The position numbers and the translations under genes are program-made. The notes beneath the pieces are model-generated. The model saw only the letters and a list, made by a program, of their open reading frames with translations, made no database searches and had not been told where the DNA came from. This document shows, one piece after another, positions 19,973 to 28,414 of a stretch of DNA of 64,000 nucleotides. The first letter of the stretch is position 1. Each line of letters starts with the position of its first letter. Source of the DNA: Mogibacterium sp. (GTDB lineage: Bacteria; Bacillota; Clostridia; Peptostreptococcales; Anaerovoracaceae); the NCBI GenBank assembly GCA_016775335.1, contig JAEUGJ010000003.1, forward strand, positions 60,136-124,135, written 5' to 3'.

Positions 19973-20130
19973 TTCGCATCATTTCCTTTAAACTTCACAA
20001 AATTTCGTATTAGTATAGCATTTTCCGGGAGAATTCTCAATACAAATGGATTCCGCAAGTTGCCAACCGACTGCGATACGATTTACATCATTCTGTTTTC
20101 GTAATCTTGCAGCTCGTGAAAAATATCATC

Positions 20131-20415
20131 CTATTTTCCTCTCACATCCGAAATCACTTCATCTGCATTTCGATAATTTCCTTTTCTTGAAGATTCTCTG
20201 GATTGTTCCAATCCTTGAAGCATCTCATCTTCGGTCAAATAGGTGTAAGGATTATTCGTTGTTCTTCTTATTTCAAATGGGAATCCATTGTGTGCAACTG
20301 CCTGCGTTAGAAACATTCTTATTGCAGATGTCGTATCTGTTCCAAGATCTTTAAAAAGCTTATCGGATTTATTCTTCAAATCATCGTCTACCCTAATCTG
20401 AATTGTACTTGTCAT
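20131..20415 (-). CDS. RelB/DinJ-family antitoxin (orphan)
   Basis: A 94-residue protein with an N-terminal ribbon-helix-helix DNA-binding region (TSTIQIRVDDDLKNKSDKLF) and the RelB/DinJ-typical TSAIRMFLTQAV helix with GFPFEI. The C-terminal tail should bind a toxin. No RelE/YafQ toxin gene follows: only 158 bp separate its stop from the next gene. After the TAG stop the same frame stays open for 15 codons, ending LQDYENRMM, which hints at a nonsense mutation that shortened the tail. A clear AGGAGG-type site is absent, but ACGGAGG precedes the ATG. It has its own promoter at 20448-20476. Confidence 0.78.
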   Translation of the reverse strand: MTSTIQIRVDDDLKNKSDKLFKDLGTDTTSAIRMFLTQAVAHNGFPFEIRRTTNNPYTYLTEDEMLQGLEQSRESSRKGNYRNADEVISDVRGK

Positions 20416-20447
20416 AATAGATACCTCCGTTTCTCCGTCTTTTTTCC

Positions 20448-20476
20448 ATTATAATGCTATATCATTACTAAATCAA
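20448..20476 (-). promoter_or_regulatory. Promoter of RelB-like antitoxin gene
   Basis: Minus-strand TTGATT (20471-20476) and TATAAT (20448-20453) with a 17-bp spacer. Antitoxins of this family usually autorepress; no clear dyad is visible here. Confidence 0.55.
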
Positions 20477-20737
20477 TACATTTGCATTTATATTTCAATT
20501 AACGTAATCCATTCGATCTTATACACCTCAAGCTTCATCTTTATATAACAGCACCAAAAACTAGTCAAAAAACTTGATATTAATTTACAATTATTGTAGT
20601 GCATAACAACTTATAGTTATTTATTTGTTTTTCTTGACAAGTTATTTTCCGATAGTTATAATATGCATACCAAATCAAGTTTTCAGATGAAAGCGCAAGA
20701 AAGATCATCAATAAGAACATCACAGGAGATTAAAACA
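20477..20737. other. AT-rich divergent intergenic region
   Basis: The gap between the antitoxin and symporter genes (20416-20737) is strongly AT-rich. It contains the two divergent promoters (20448-20476 and 20634-20662). I see no RNA gene or further coding sequence. Confidence 0.6.
20634..20662 (+). promoter_or_regulatory. Promoter of NSS symporter gene
   Basis: TTGACA (20634-20639) and TATAAT (20657-20662), 17-bp spacer, a near-consensus promoter. Transcription starting near 20669 excludes the upstream in-frame ATG at 20663 as a start. Confidence 0.75.
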
Positions 20738-22141
20738 ATGAAAGAACAACAACACAAGAGAGGAACCTGGAGCAGCAATTTCGGCTTTTTGATGGCCGCC
20801 ATCGGTTCTGCGGTAGGCCTGGGAAACATGTGGGGGTTTCCCTATAAGTTGGGAATGAACGGCGGCTTTGCCTTCCTTATTCTGTATCTGCTTCTGGCGG
20901 TATTTGCCGGGTACATTCTCACCATGACCGAGCTGGCTTTGGGGCGTTACACCGGCCAGTCCACCGTTCTGGCATACAAATCCATTCGCAAACAGTACGC
21001 ATTCGTCGGATGGCTGGGTATGCTCTCGCCGTTCCTGATTCTGGGATTCTACTCCTACCTGGGCGGCTACTGCATTAAATACATGCTGGCCAATCTGGGA
21101 GATATGTTCGGCGCAAGCTGGGGCGTTGGCGGCGTAGACGGTGCCACCTACTTCTCCAATCTGACAGCGGACACCACCCAGTCCATCATCTATACACTGG
21201 TATTCCTTCTGATCACCATCGTCATCGTAAGCTTTGGAATCGAAGAAGGCATCGAGCGGTTCAGCAAAATCGCCATGCCGGCGCTGTTCGTAATGCTCGT
21301 CCTGGTAATCGCACGAAGCGTTACCCTGCCGGGTGCTTCCGCCGGAATTACATTCCTGTTCAAACCGAACTTCGAAGTGTTCCACGGAACCGGCTGGATT
21401 TCCGTACTTTCCGCAGCCGGCGGTCAGATGTTCCTGTCCCTTTCTATCGGAATGGGCATCACCGTTACCTACGGTTCTCATCTGGCTAAAGATGCCAATA
21501 TTGAACGAAGCAGCTTCATCATCCCGCTGGCCGACACCGTCATCGCCGTTCTGGCAGGTCTGGCAATCATGCCGGCCGTATTTGCCAGCGGTCAGTCTCC
21601 GCAAGGCGGCGTAGGACTTCTGTACATGACCCTGCAGACTGTATTCAACGGCATGGGCGGCATCGGCCCGTTCATCGGATTTATCTTCTACGGACTGGTT
21701 GTCATTGCGGCGCTGACCTCCTCCGTTGCAATTCTGGAAGCCATCGCCGGCTCCTTTATCGACGATGCCATGAACAAGGGCAAGGGCGACAAGCGGAAAT
21801 TCTATTGCTGGTTCTTCGGAATCCTCTCCGCAATTCTGGGTGCCCTGATTGCCTACGATGGTCTGGGACAGAACCTCCCGGCTATGTTCGGCAAATTCTG
21901 CTGGGTAGACGGTTTCGACCTTCTGGCGGAAGGAATCATGATGCCGCTGGGCTCCCTGTTCGCCACCATCTTCTTCGGCTGGATCGATCGAGAAATCCTC
22001 CCGAAGGAAATCCATCAGGGCTCGAACTTCAAGACGGAGAAATTCTACCGTTTCTGCATCCGCTGGGTTGCTCCGGTATTCACCTTCTTCGTACTTCTGG
22101 GACAGCTGGACTCCTTCTTCGGCTTCGGCTGGTTTAGCTAA
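20738..22141 (+). CDS. Neurotransmitter:sodium symporter family transporter (amino-acid uptake)
   Basis: A 467-residue LeuT-fold protein with about eleven or twelve helices. The TM1 sodium/substrate motif GSAVGLGNMWGFPY (about residues 21-34) is intact, and TM6/TM8 regions (SLSIGMGITVTYGSHL; LTSSVAILEAIAGSF) match the family. It probably imports an amino acid with sodium, which suits an amino-acid fermenter. Start ATG 20738 follows AGGAG by 9 nt; the longer reading from 20663 would begin upstream of the transcription start. It is monocistronic, with a terminator at 22165. Confidence 0.9.
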   Translation: MKEQQHKRGTWSSNFGFLMAAIGSAVGLGNMWGFPYKLGMNGGFAFLILYLLLAVFAGYILTMTELALGRYTGQSTVLAYKSIRKQYAFVGWLGMLSPFLILGFYSYLGGYCIKYMLANLGDMFGASWGVGGVDGATYFSNLTADTTQSIIYTLVFLLITIVIVSFGIEEGIERFSKIAMPALFVMLVLVIARSVTLPGASAGITFLFKPNFEVFHGTGWISVLSAAGGQMFLSLSIGMGITVTYGSHLAKDANIERSSFIIPLADTVIAVLAGLAIMPAVFASGQSPQGGVGLLYMTLQTVFNGMGGIGPFIGFIFYGLVVIAALTSSVAILEAIAGSFIDDAMNKGKGDKRKFYCWFFGILSAILGALIAYDGLGQNLPAMFGKFCWVDGFDLLAEGIMMPLGSLFATIFFGWIDREILPKEIHQGSNFKTEKFYRFCIRWVAPVFTFFVLLGQLDSFFGFGWFS

Positions 22142-22164
22142 AAGAACAATCTTCCCATAAAAAC

Positions 22165-22209
22165 AAGCCCCCGGAGAAAACTGCTCTCGCCAGTTTTCCC
22201 CGGGGGCTT
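22165..22209. terminator. Convergent bidirectional terminator
   Basis: AAGCCCCCGG and GAAAACTG arms pair with CAGTTTTC and CGGGGGCTT, forming a long GC-rich stem between the convergent NSS and MATE genes. Confidence 0.75.
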
Positions 22210-22229
22210 CACCATGCACCAACTTCCGA

Positions 22230-23597
22230 CTATGCCTCCTTCGACAATTGATCCAGCGCCTTCCGGAACCGATTCCCGAACAGCACTGCCGTAAATGTCA
22301 CCGCAATGATATCCGCCACCGGCTCCGCCAGGTAGACTCCCCACACCGGATTGGAAACCAGATGGGGCACGATGTAGATCAGCGGCAGCAATAACACGAA
22401 CTTCCGTACCACCGCCACGATGATGGAGCACACCGCATTTCCGGTGGATATAAACGTCATCTGGCAGGCAATCTGAATGCCAAAGATGAACATGGCGCCG
22501 CAATAGATTCGAAGCGCCTTCTTTGCAAACAGCAGCAACTCCGGATTGGAGGTGAACATCCTTCCGAATGCTCCCGGCGCTATCATGATGAACAGCCACA
22601 ACCCCACCGAATACAGGACGCTGATTCGAAGGAGATACCGGAAAGTTTCCCGTACCCGATCAGCGTTTCGAGCGCCGAAATTATAGCTGGAAATCGGCTG
22701 AGCCCCCTGGGCAATTCCCTGCAGCGGCAGCATGGCGAACTGCATCACGCTGGTGCAGATGGTCATGGCCCCCACCGCCACATCTCCTCCGTATTTCAGC
22801 AAGGAGGAATTGAAACACACCGAAATAATGCTTTCGCTGGCCTGCATCACGAAAGGCGAAAGCCCCAACGCCACACACGGAAGCAAGATGGCCGCATGAA
22901 GTCTCATTTTATCCTTCTTCAGCCGCAGGTGGGTTTTCTTTCCGGCAAGGAACCGCACGCACCAGATTGCGGAGATTCCCTGAGAAATCACCGTGGCAAG
23001 CGCCGCACCCCGGACACCCATGCCGAGGAGGAAGATGAACACCGGATCCAGCAGGATATTGCATACCGCCCCGATGAGCACCGTTCGCATTCCGATTTGG
23101 GCAAAGCCCTGGGCGGTGATGAAGGAATTCATTCCCAGGGTCAGCTGCACAAATATGGTTCCCAGCGCATAGATTTTCAGATACGAATCCGCATAATCGA
23201 TAGTGTTTCCGCTGGCCCCGAAGGAAAGGAGCATCTCCCGACCGAAGAGAAGGAGCACCGCCGTCAGCACCAGGGACATCAGAACCTGCAGGAGAAAGCA
23301 GCCGCCCAGAATCCCTTCTGCCGTATCGTAATCCCCCTTCCCCATGCTGATAGAGGCCCTCGGCGCTCCGCCGGAACTGATCAGTGCGGCAAAGGCCGAC
23401 ACAATCATAATAACCGGAAGACAGACTCCAACGCCGGTCAGCGCCAGATTTCCATCTCCCGGTATATGTCCGATATAGATTCGATCCACAATATTGTACA
23501 GCATGTTAATCAGCTGTGCGGCAACGGTTGGAATCGCCAGCTTTCGAAGAAGCTTTCCCACCGGTTCCGTGCCCAGAAACGCTTTATCCTGATTCAA
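22230..23597 (-). CDS. MATE-family multidrug/metabolite efflux protein
   Basis: About 455 residues, twelve predicted helices in two MATE repeats; VGKLLRKLAIPTVAAQLINM opens the first and the YNIVDRIYIG motif is typical. The DinF/NorM-like family exports drugs or metabolites with Na+ or H+. I prefer the TTG start at 23597 because GGGAGG lies 8 nt upstream; an upstream in-frame start would overlap the histidine kinase stop. It is the last gene after the bce-like module and in the same direction, so it may be co-induced by the same peptide antibiotic stress. Confidence 0.87.
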   Translation of the reverse strand: MNQDKAFLGTEPVGKLLRKLAIPTVAAQLINMLYNIVDRIYIGHIPGDGNLALTGVGVCLPVIMIVSAFAALISSGGAPRASISMGKGDYDTAEGILGGCFLLQVLMSLVLTAVLLLFGREMLLSFGASGNTIDYADSYLKIYALGTIFVQLTLGMNSFITAQGFAQIGMRTVLIGAVCNILLDPVFIFLLGMGVRGAALATVISQGISAIWCVRFLAGKKTHLRLKKDKMRLHAAILLPCVALGLSPFVMQASESIISVCFNSSLLKYGGDVAVGAMTICTSVMQFAMLPLQGIAQGAQPISSYNFGARNADRVRETFRYLLRISVLYSVGLWLFIMIAPGAFGRMFTSNPELLLFAKKALRIYCGAMFIFGIQIACQMTFISTGNAVCSIIVAVVRKFVLLLPLIYIVPHLVSNPVWGVYLAEPVADIIAVTFTAVLFGNRFRKALDQLSKEA

Positions 23598-23655
23598 TCC
23601 TTTTTCCTCCCGGTAAAATCGATACAATGGAACATATTTTACCACACCGAGGAAC

Positions 23656-24663
23656 TCAGTCAAGTATTTTTGTTTGCTCCGGCAACTTTAAGGAGAAAAC
23701 AGTTCCACGCCCCGGTTCACTATCCACGTCGATTTCCACCGAAATCTTTTTCGCCGCCCGGCTGCAGAGATACAGTCCTAGCCCGCTGGATTTCATCTCC
23801 TGTCTTCCGTTGCATCCGGTGTAACCCTTTTCAAAAATTCGCGGAATATCGGATGCCTCAATGCCCGGTCCATCGTCCTCAATTCGAATTCTTCCCCGGT
23901 CATCGGCCTCAATTCGCACATAGGTGTCGGTATATTTGACCGCATTGGATAGAATCTGCTCCAAAACGCAGGCAAAATACTTTTTGTCCGTCACCCGAAC
24001 GCCCTCCACCTTACGGTACTTCAGCCGCACATTTCGGTTGATGAACAGGGAAGAAAACTTCCGAATGGATTCCCGAATCAAATCATCTAACGCGTATTCC
24101 TGAATCATCAAATCGTTGCCGGAAGAATCCAACCGGATATAGTGCAGCACCATTTCCACATACTGTTCGATTTGAAAGAGTTCACTGAGAAGCCGACGAT
24201 TCTCCGGTGTATCCTCCTCCCGAAGCGCCAACCGCATGACCGAAATCGGTGTTTTAATCTGATGGACCCATTTCGTGTAATAATCCTCCATGTCCTCCCG
24301 CTCCGCCATGAACTGCTGTTCCTGCTGAAGCGCTCGATTTCGAAGGCATCGAAGCATTTCACGGTAGTCCTTCTCTACGCGACTCCTCTCTTCTCCCAAA
24401 AATACTTCGAAATTGAGACCAAAGACGTCCGGGGCGTCCGGCTTCACGGACGAAATCACCTGTTCCCGTTTTCTGCATCCGTCAACAAATTTTCGAAAAC
24501 GAAGTCCAATCACCGACACACACACAACACCGGAAAGAACCGTTCCGTAAATAAACGGTTCCATCTCCATTCGGTACAACCAGAACGTTCCAAGATTCAA
24601 CAGAATCACCGTTGCCGGCAACAGAATCCAACTCCGATTCTCTTTCAGAAATGCTTTCAGCAA
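23656..24663 (-). CDS. BceS-like intramembrane-sensing histidine kinase
   Basis: About 335 residues. Two transmembrane helices (about 13-30 and 38-56) are separated by only a few outside residues, the hallmark of kinases that sense through an ABC transporter. The phosphoacceptor helix has WVHQIKTPISVMRLAL (His near residue 125), followed by an HATPase domain with N-box EQILSNAVKYT, G1 IEDDGPGI and GLGLYLC. I chose TTG at 24663 because GGAGGTGA lies ~10 nt upstream. It is 37 bp from the response-regulator gene. It likely signals antimicrobial-peptide load on the adjacent transporter. Confidence 0.9.
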   Translation of the reverse strand: MLKAFLKENRSWILLPATVILLNLGTFWLYRMEMEPFIYGTVLSGVVCVSVIGLRFRKFVDGCRKREQVISSVKPDAPDVFGLNFEVFLGEERSRVEKDYREMLRCLRNRALQQEQQFMAEREDMEDYYTKWVHQIKTPISVMRLALREEDTPENRRLLSELFQIEQYVEMVLHYIRLDSSGNDLMIQEYALDDLIRESIRKFSSLFINRNVRLKYRKVEGVRVTDKKYFACVLEQILSNAVKYTDTYVRIEADDRGRIRIEDDGPGIEASDIPRIFEKGYTGCNGRQEMKSSGLGLYLCSRAAKKISVEIDVDSEPGRGTVFSLKLPEQTKILD

Positions 24664-24700
24664 AGGGCGTTCACCTCCTCCCAACGTTTATTCCACAGAT

Positions 24701-25384
24701 TTACGAAATGAGATACCCTCGTCCGGGTTTTGTAACAATCACATCTCGGAGTCCGGCTTCCTCTAATTTCTTCCGAAGTCTTCCCACATTCACCGTCAGT
24801 GTGTTTTCTTCTACGTAGCAGTCATCCTGCCATAAAGCCAGCATCAAATCCTGACGGCTCACGATTCGGCCCTTGTTCTCCAGCAAGATTCGAAGAATTC
24901 GAAATTCATTCCGAGTCAGTTCGACCGATGCACCGTTTACCGACAGCATCCCGTCATTCAAATTCAGCCGGGCACCCTCGAAATCGATGATGTTCGGATT
25001 GCCTTCGATCTCATAGCTTCTCCGAAGGATTGCTTTTACCTTTGCGGAAAGCACCAGAGGATCCACAGGTTTAGCGATAAAATCATCTCCACCCATATTG
25101 ATGGCCATCACGATATTCATGTTGTCCGAGGCGGAAGACAGAAATAGTACCGGAACGCCCGAGATTTCACGGATTTTTTCACACCAATGGAATCCGTTCA
25201 GGTATGGCAATCCGATATCCATCAATACCAGATGGGGATCGTACTCCTGAAATTCCTCCATTACGTTTCGAAAATTCGAAACGATGCGAACGTCATTTCC
25301 AAAACCCGTCAACTGATTCTCAATTAACTCCGCCAGATTTTTATCGTCCTCCACCAGAAAAATTCGATACATACGAATCACCAA
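24701..25384 (-). CDS. BceR-like OmpR-family response regulator
   Basis: About 227 residues. Receiver domain: acidic pocket VEDD, phosphorylation aspartate in LVLMDIGLP (about residue 55), Ser in FLSSAS and Lys in AKPVDP. A winged-helix effector occupies about 135-227 (ELTRNEFRILRILLENKGRIVSR; ENTLTVNVGRLRKKLEE). The start is ambiguous: TTG 25384 and GTG 25381 are best placed after AAGGAG, while ATG 25372 is further off. Likely targets are the half-sites at 28325-28361 in front of the transporter operon. Confidence 0.9.
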   Translation of the reverse strand: MVIRMYRIFLVEDDKNLAELIENQLTGFGNDVRIVSNFRNVMEEFQEYDPHLVLMDIGLPYLNGFHWCEKIREISGVPVLFLSSASDNMNIVMAINMGGDDFIAKPVDPLVLSAKVKAILRRSYEIEGNPNIIDFEGARLNLNDGMLSVNGASVELTRNEFRILRILLENKGRIVSRQDLMLALWQDDCYVEENTLTVNVGRLRKKLEEAGLRDVIVTKPGRGYLIS

Positions 25385-25411
25385 TCCTTATCTCCTTCGT
25401 ACCGGTAATCG

Positions 25412-25449
25412 TTTCCGAGAGAACCCTTCCCGTCGGGCTCCCTCGGAAA
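25412..25449 (-). promoter_or_regulatory. Strong hairpin between bceB-like and bceR-like genes
   Basis: A 15-bp stem (25412-25426 with 25435-25449, two G-U pairs) has an 8-nt loop and no T-run on the transcribed strand. It is probably an mRNA stability or processing element that separates transporter from two-component gene expression. Confidence 0.6.
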
Positions 25450-25461
25450 ACCAAACTTTTT

Positions 25462-27483
25462 TTACCGCACAATGCGGTAGTATGTTCGGGATGTGAATCG
25501 GTAAATAATTCCATATCCCAATACATACGCTCCGTACGCCCCCAGACCGCAGCCGATGAAAAGGGCTTTATTTGTGAGCATCAAAACTTTCAGCAATTCG
25601 ATGAGAATCGGAAATGCCACCGCAGTATGGATGCCGGCGACCATCAGCGGCAAGAAGAATACCATCCGAACTTGGGATTGAATGGTCTTTTTCACCTCTC
25701 CAGAACTCATGCCCACTTTTTCCATAATCTGAAACCGCTTCCGGTCCTCATATCCTTCCGAAATCTGCTTGTAATAGATAATCAGCACCGTGGCAAAGAG
25801 GAACACCATTCCCAAGAGGACCCCGAGAAACAGGAAGGATCCGTACATGGATTTCAGCGCGCTCTTTACATCCCATGCGGAATCCACCGCCGGAACAACA
25901 CCGCGGATACCGTAATCCTCTGCCAAGATGGAGGTAACCCGCTGACGGAAAATTCGCGTAAATTCCTTTCCCTCTCGATACGTCTGTGCCGGATTCTTAA
26001 ATCCCACTCCCAGACAGTTTACCGTGCTGAAGGCATGGTTTCGATTGAGGCGTCGGGCGACGCTTTCCTCTGCCACAACGATTCCGTATCGTTTGGTATT
26101 GGACAGACTGCTCCCGTTCTCCTTTACCGGAAAGTAATTGATCCACTTCCGAACCTTCAGCTTTTGATGGTTCAGGTTCAGTGTCTTCATGGAATAATCC
26201 ACCGAAGTTCGAAGCGAGCAAAGTGCAATTTCATTTCCCTTCAAATTCAACTTCTCGCCGCCCATCGCCTCATACATCTGCTGCGTGATAATGCCAACGG
26301 AAATGCATCGAGTCAAATCGTTTCCCTCCGAGTTCACGGGATTCCATGCTCCGTCTTTCGGAAGGACCATTCCATCCAGCGAATGAATATCGTCGATTTC
26401 GGTTATTCTCATTCCGGTTTTTTCCGATGCGTCCTGAAGAGCTCTTCGCAGCGCCGATACCGGCAGGGATACCACCGTATCCTCTTTTGTCATGCCCTGC
26501 TCCGATATGTACAGCGGCTTCGGATAACGACTTTCCACCACATCATCCATTCCGGTGTACAGGCTCAGGGAAGTGGACACCATCACCAGAACGCAAGTGG
26601 ACAGAATCGCAATGGACGCCAACCCCACCGAATTTCGTTTCATCCGGTGCAGCATTCCGGAGATTCCAATCATATGGTTTTTATTATAATAGAACTTCTC
26701 GTTTTTCTTCAATGCCTTCAGGATAAAAATACTTCCCGCCCCGAACAATAAATACGTTCCCGCAATGACCAGAAATACCGCAATGAAAAACAGATTCAAA
26801 GCATCCATCGGTCTGTCCGTGGTGAGGGCAATGTAGTATCCTGCCGCCAGCGCGGCAATTCCCGCCATCAGCAGGAGGATTTTCGTCTTCGGTTCCCGTT
26901 CGCCTGTCTCTTTGCTGTGCAGCAATTCCGTGGTATTCATTCGGGACAGGCGGATTCGATTCACCAGATAGTTCATTATATCTGCTGCGGCGAAAAACAG
27001 AACGGTACCGCCAAGCGCAGCCGGAAGAATCATACTTACCCTTGGGATGGCTTCGGTTCCCATCATCTTCGTCAGAATCAATAGACTCAGCTTATAGAAT
27101 AGAATTCCAGATCCGACACCAATGCCGATGCCCGCGGCACTGCTTATTCCGCTTTCGTAACAAAGCACCCTTGCGACATGCTTTTTTTCCATCCCCAGTG
27201 CGTAATACAGACCATATTCCTGCATCCGCTGCTTCATCAGGAAATTGGCCGTGTACATCAACAGTACGACGGAAAGAATCGCCAGGATAAAAGTTCCCAG
27301 CATCATAAAGGTGGGAAGATATTCTCCTCCGTAAATGTTCTTCATCTTAGGTTCCAGCGCCAAGGCCAGCATGATGTAGAAGCATGCGGCCAATCCGGCT
27401 TCCGTGAGAATCCGAGGAGCGTAGTAACGATAATTCTTCTGCAGATTGTTTTTGGCAATTCGTCTATACAATGAAGAGAACAT
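25462..27483 (-). CDS. BceB-like ABC transporter permease
   Basis: A 673-residue membrane protein of the FtsX-like/BceB type, about ten helices. Four helices come early (residues 20-320). A large extracytoplasmic domain of roughly 200 residues follows (from VESRYPKPLYISEQ to AVDSAWDVKSAL), and three helices close the protein. The big outside domain is where BceB proteins engage peptide antibiotics such as bacitracin. The start overlaps the ATPase stop by one base (TAATG), implying translational coupling. Confidence 0.9.
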   Translation of the reverse strand: MFSSLYRRIAKNNLQKNYRYYAPRILTEAGLAACFYIMLALALEPKMKNIYGGEYLPTFMMLGTFILAILSVVLLMYTANFLMKQRMQEYGLYYALGMEKKHVARVLCYESGISSAAGIGIGVGSGILFYKLSLLILTKMMGTEAIPRVSMILPAALGGTVLFFAAADIMNYLVNRIRLSRMNTTELLHSKETGEREPKTKILLLMAGIAALAAGYYIALTTDRPMDALNLFFIAVFLVIAGTYLLFGAGSIFILKALKKNEKFYYNKNHMIGISGMLHRMKRNSVGLASIAILSTCVLVMVSTSLSLYTGMDDVVESRYPKPLYISEQGMTKEDTVVSLPVSALRRALQDASEKTGMRITEIDDIHSLDGMVLPKDGAWNPVNSEGNDLTRCISVGIITQQMYEAMGGEKLNLKGNEIALCSLRTSVDYSMKTLNLNHQKLKVRKWINYFPVKENGSSLSNTKRYGIVVAEESVARRLNRNHAFSTVNCLGVGFKNPAQTYREGKEFTRIFRQRVTSILAEDYGIRGVVPAVDSAWDVKSALKSMYGSFLFLGVLLGMVFLFATVLIIYYKQISEGYEDRKRFQIMEKVGMSSGEVKKTIQSQVRMVFFLPLMVAGIHTAVAFPILIELLKVLMLTNKALFIGCGLGAYGAYVLGYGIIYRFTSRTYYRIVR

Positions 27484-28244
27484 TACCGCTCACCTCCTCT
27501 CCGGAGAATAGAAAGGGTGTCCGTGATTTTCTGATACAATTCCTGGTCGTCGCTCTTACCCCGGTACAACTGATGGAATACTACCCCGTCTTTGATGAAC
27601 ATCACTCGGTCCGCATGAGCTGCCGCATTCACGGAATGGGTGACCATCAGAATGGTTTGTCCTTTCTGATTGATTCGCCGAAAAACCCCCAGAAGATCCG
27701 ATGTGGACTGGGAATCCAGCGCCCCCGTCGGTTCATCCGCCAGAATGAGGGACGGATGGGTAATCAGCGCCCGAGCTACCGCCGCCCGCTGCTTCTGCCC
27801 GCCGGAAACCTCAAACGGATATTTCAGCATCAGGTCCTGAATACCGATGACCGAAACCACCTCTTTGAGTTTCTCCTTCAGCGTACTCACCTCTTGTCCG
27901 TCCAGCACCAACGGCAGGAGAATGTTATCTCTCAGATTCAATGTGTCCAGCAGATTATATTCCTGGAATACGAATCCCAAATTTTCTCGTCGGAACTTGG
28001 CCAGTTCGGCATCGGAAACGGAATTCAGCGGAATCCCATCCAGCACCACCTCTCCGCCGGTTGGCTGATCCAGTGCCGCCAGAATATTCAGCAGAGTGGT
28101 CTTGCCGGATCCGGACTCTCCCATAATTGCCACATATTCTCCCGGCTCCACGGAGAAGGTCACATCCCGCAATGCCTCCACCCGGTTTCCGCCGAATCGG
28201 CTTTGATAGGTTTTCCGTATTTTCTTCACTTCCAAAATTGACAT
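27483..28244 (-). CDS. BceA-like ABC transporter ATPase
   Basis: About 253 residues, an ATP-binding subunit of the LolD/MacB/BceA type. Walker A GESGSGKTT (near residue 41), Q-loop FVFQEYNLL, signature VSGGQKQRAAVA, Walker B LILADEPTGALD and H-loop TH are intact. Start ATG 28244 follows AAGGAGG by 8 nt; the longer in-frame start at 28271 would include this site. Together with BceB it likely removes or frees cell-wall targets from antimicrobial peptides and drives the paired kinase. Confidence 0.92.
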   Translation of the reverse strand: MSILEVKKIRKTYQSRFGGNRVEALRDVTFSVEPGEYVAIMGESGSGKTTLLNILAALDQPTGGEVVLDGIPLNSVSDAELAKFRRENLGFVFQEYNLLDTLNLRDNILLPLVLDGQEVSTLKEKLKEVVSVIGIQDLMLKYPFEVSGGQKQRAAVARALITHPSLILADEPTGALDSQSTSDLLGVFRRINQKGQTILMVTHSVNAAAHADRVMFIKDGVVFHQLYRGKSDDQELYQKITDTLSILRRGGER

Positions 28245-28324
28245 TTCTGTATCCTCCTTTTGGTTTATCATTCATCTGTTGAATTTATGATACTTCAATG
28301 TCTTTTTCCGAAACATCGAATCTC

Positions 28325-28361
28325 GTGACAAAATCGCCGCTTCATGTGACATTTCCGTCAC
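28325..28361 (-). promoter_or_regulatory. Candidate response-regulator operator upstream of bceA-like gene
   Basis: GTGAC-N6-GTCAC (28346-28361) is a dyad, and GTGACA recurs at 28325-28330, exactly 21 bp (two helical turns) from the GTGACA at 28346. A -10 TATCAT (28287-28292, minus strand) lies downstream, with a poor -35. This suits activation by an OmpR-type regulator. Confidence 0.5.
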
Positions 28362-28374
28362 TTCATTACCTCAC

Positions 28375-28404
28375 AAAAACCGGGGACAGAATCTCCATCC
28401 CCGG
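28375..28404 (-). terminator. Terminator of the histidine operon
   Basis: CCGGGGA (28380-28386) pairs with TCCCCGG (28398-28404); on the minus strand five T follow (28375-28379). It ends the leftward his transcript before the bce-like promoter region. Confidence 0.85.
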
Positions 28405-28414
28405 CATTCGTAAA

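Noticed and set aside
20000..20130. RelE/YafQ toxin gene after the antitoxin
   Set aside because: The stretch is too short and contains only the 15-codon tail; the next gene is a transporter on the same strand.
20720..22222. Minus-strand frame of 500 codons over the NSS symporter
   Set aside because: Antisense shadow of a symporter with intact TM1 motif and its own promoter.
25204..26751. Plus-strand frame of ~515 codons over the bceB-like permease
   Set aside because: It is antisense to a membrane permease with clear hydrophobic helices and operon context.
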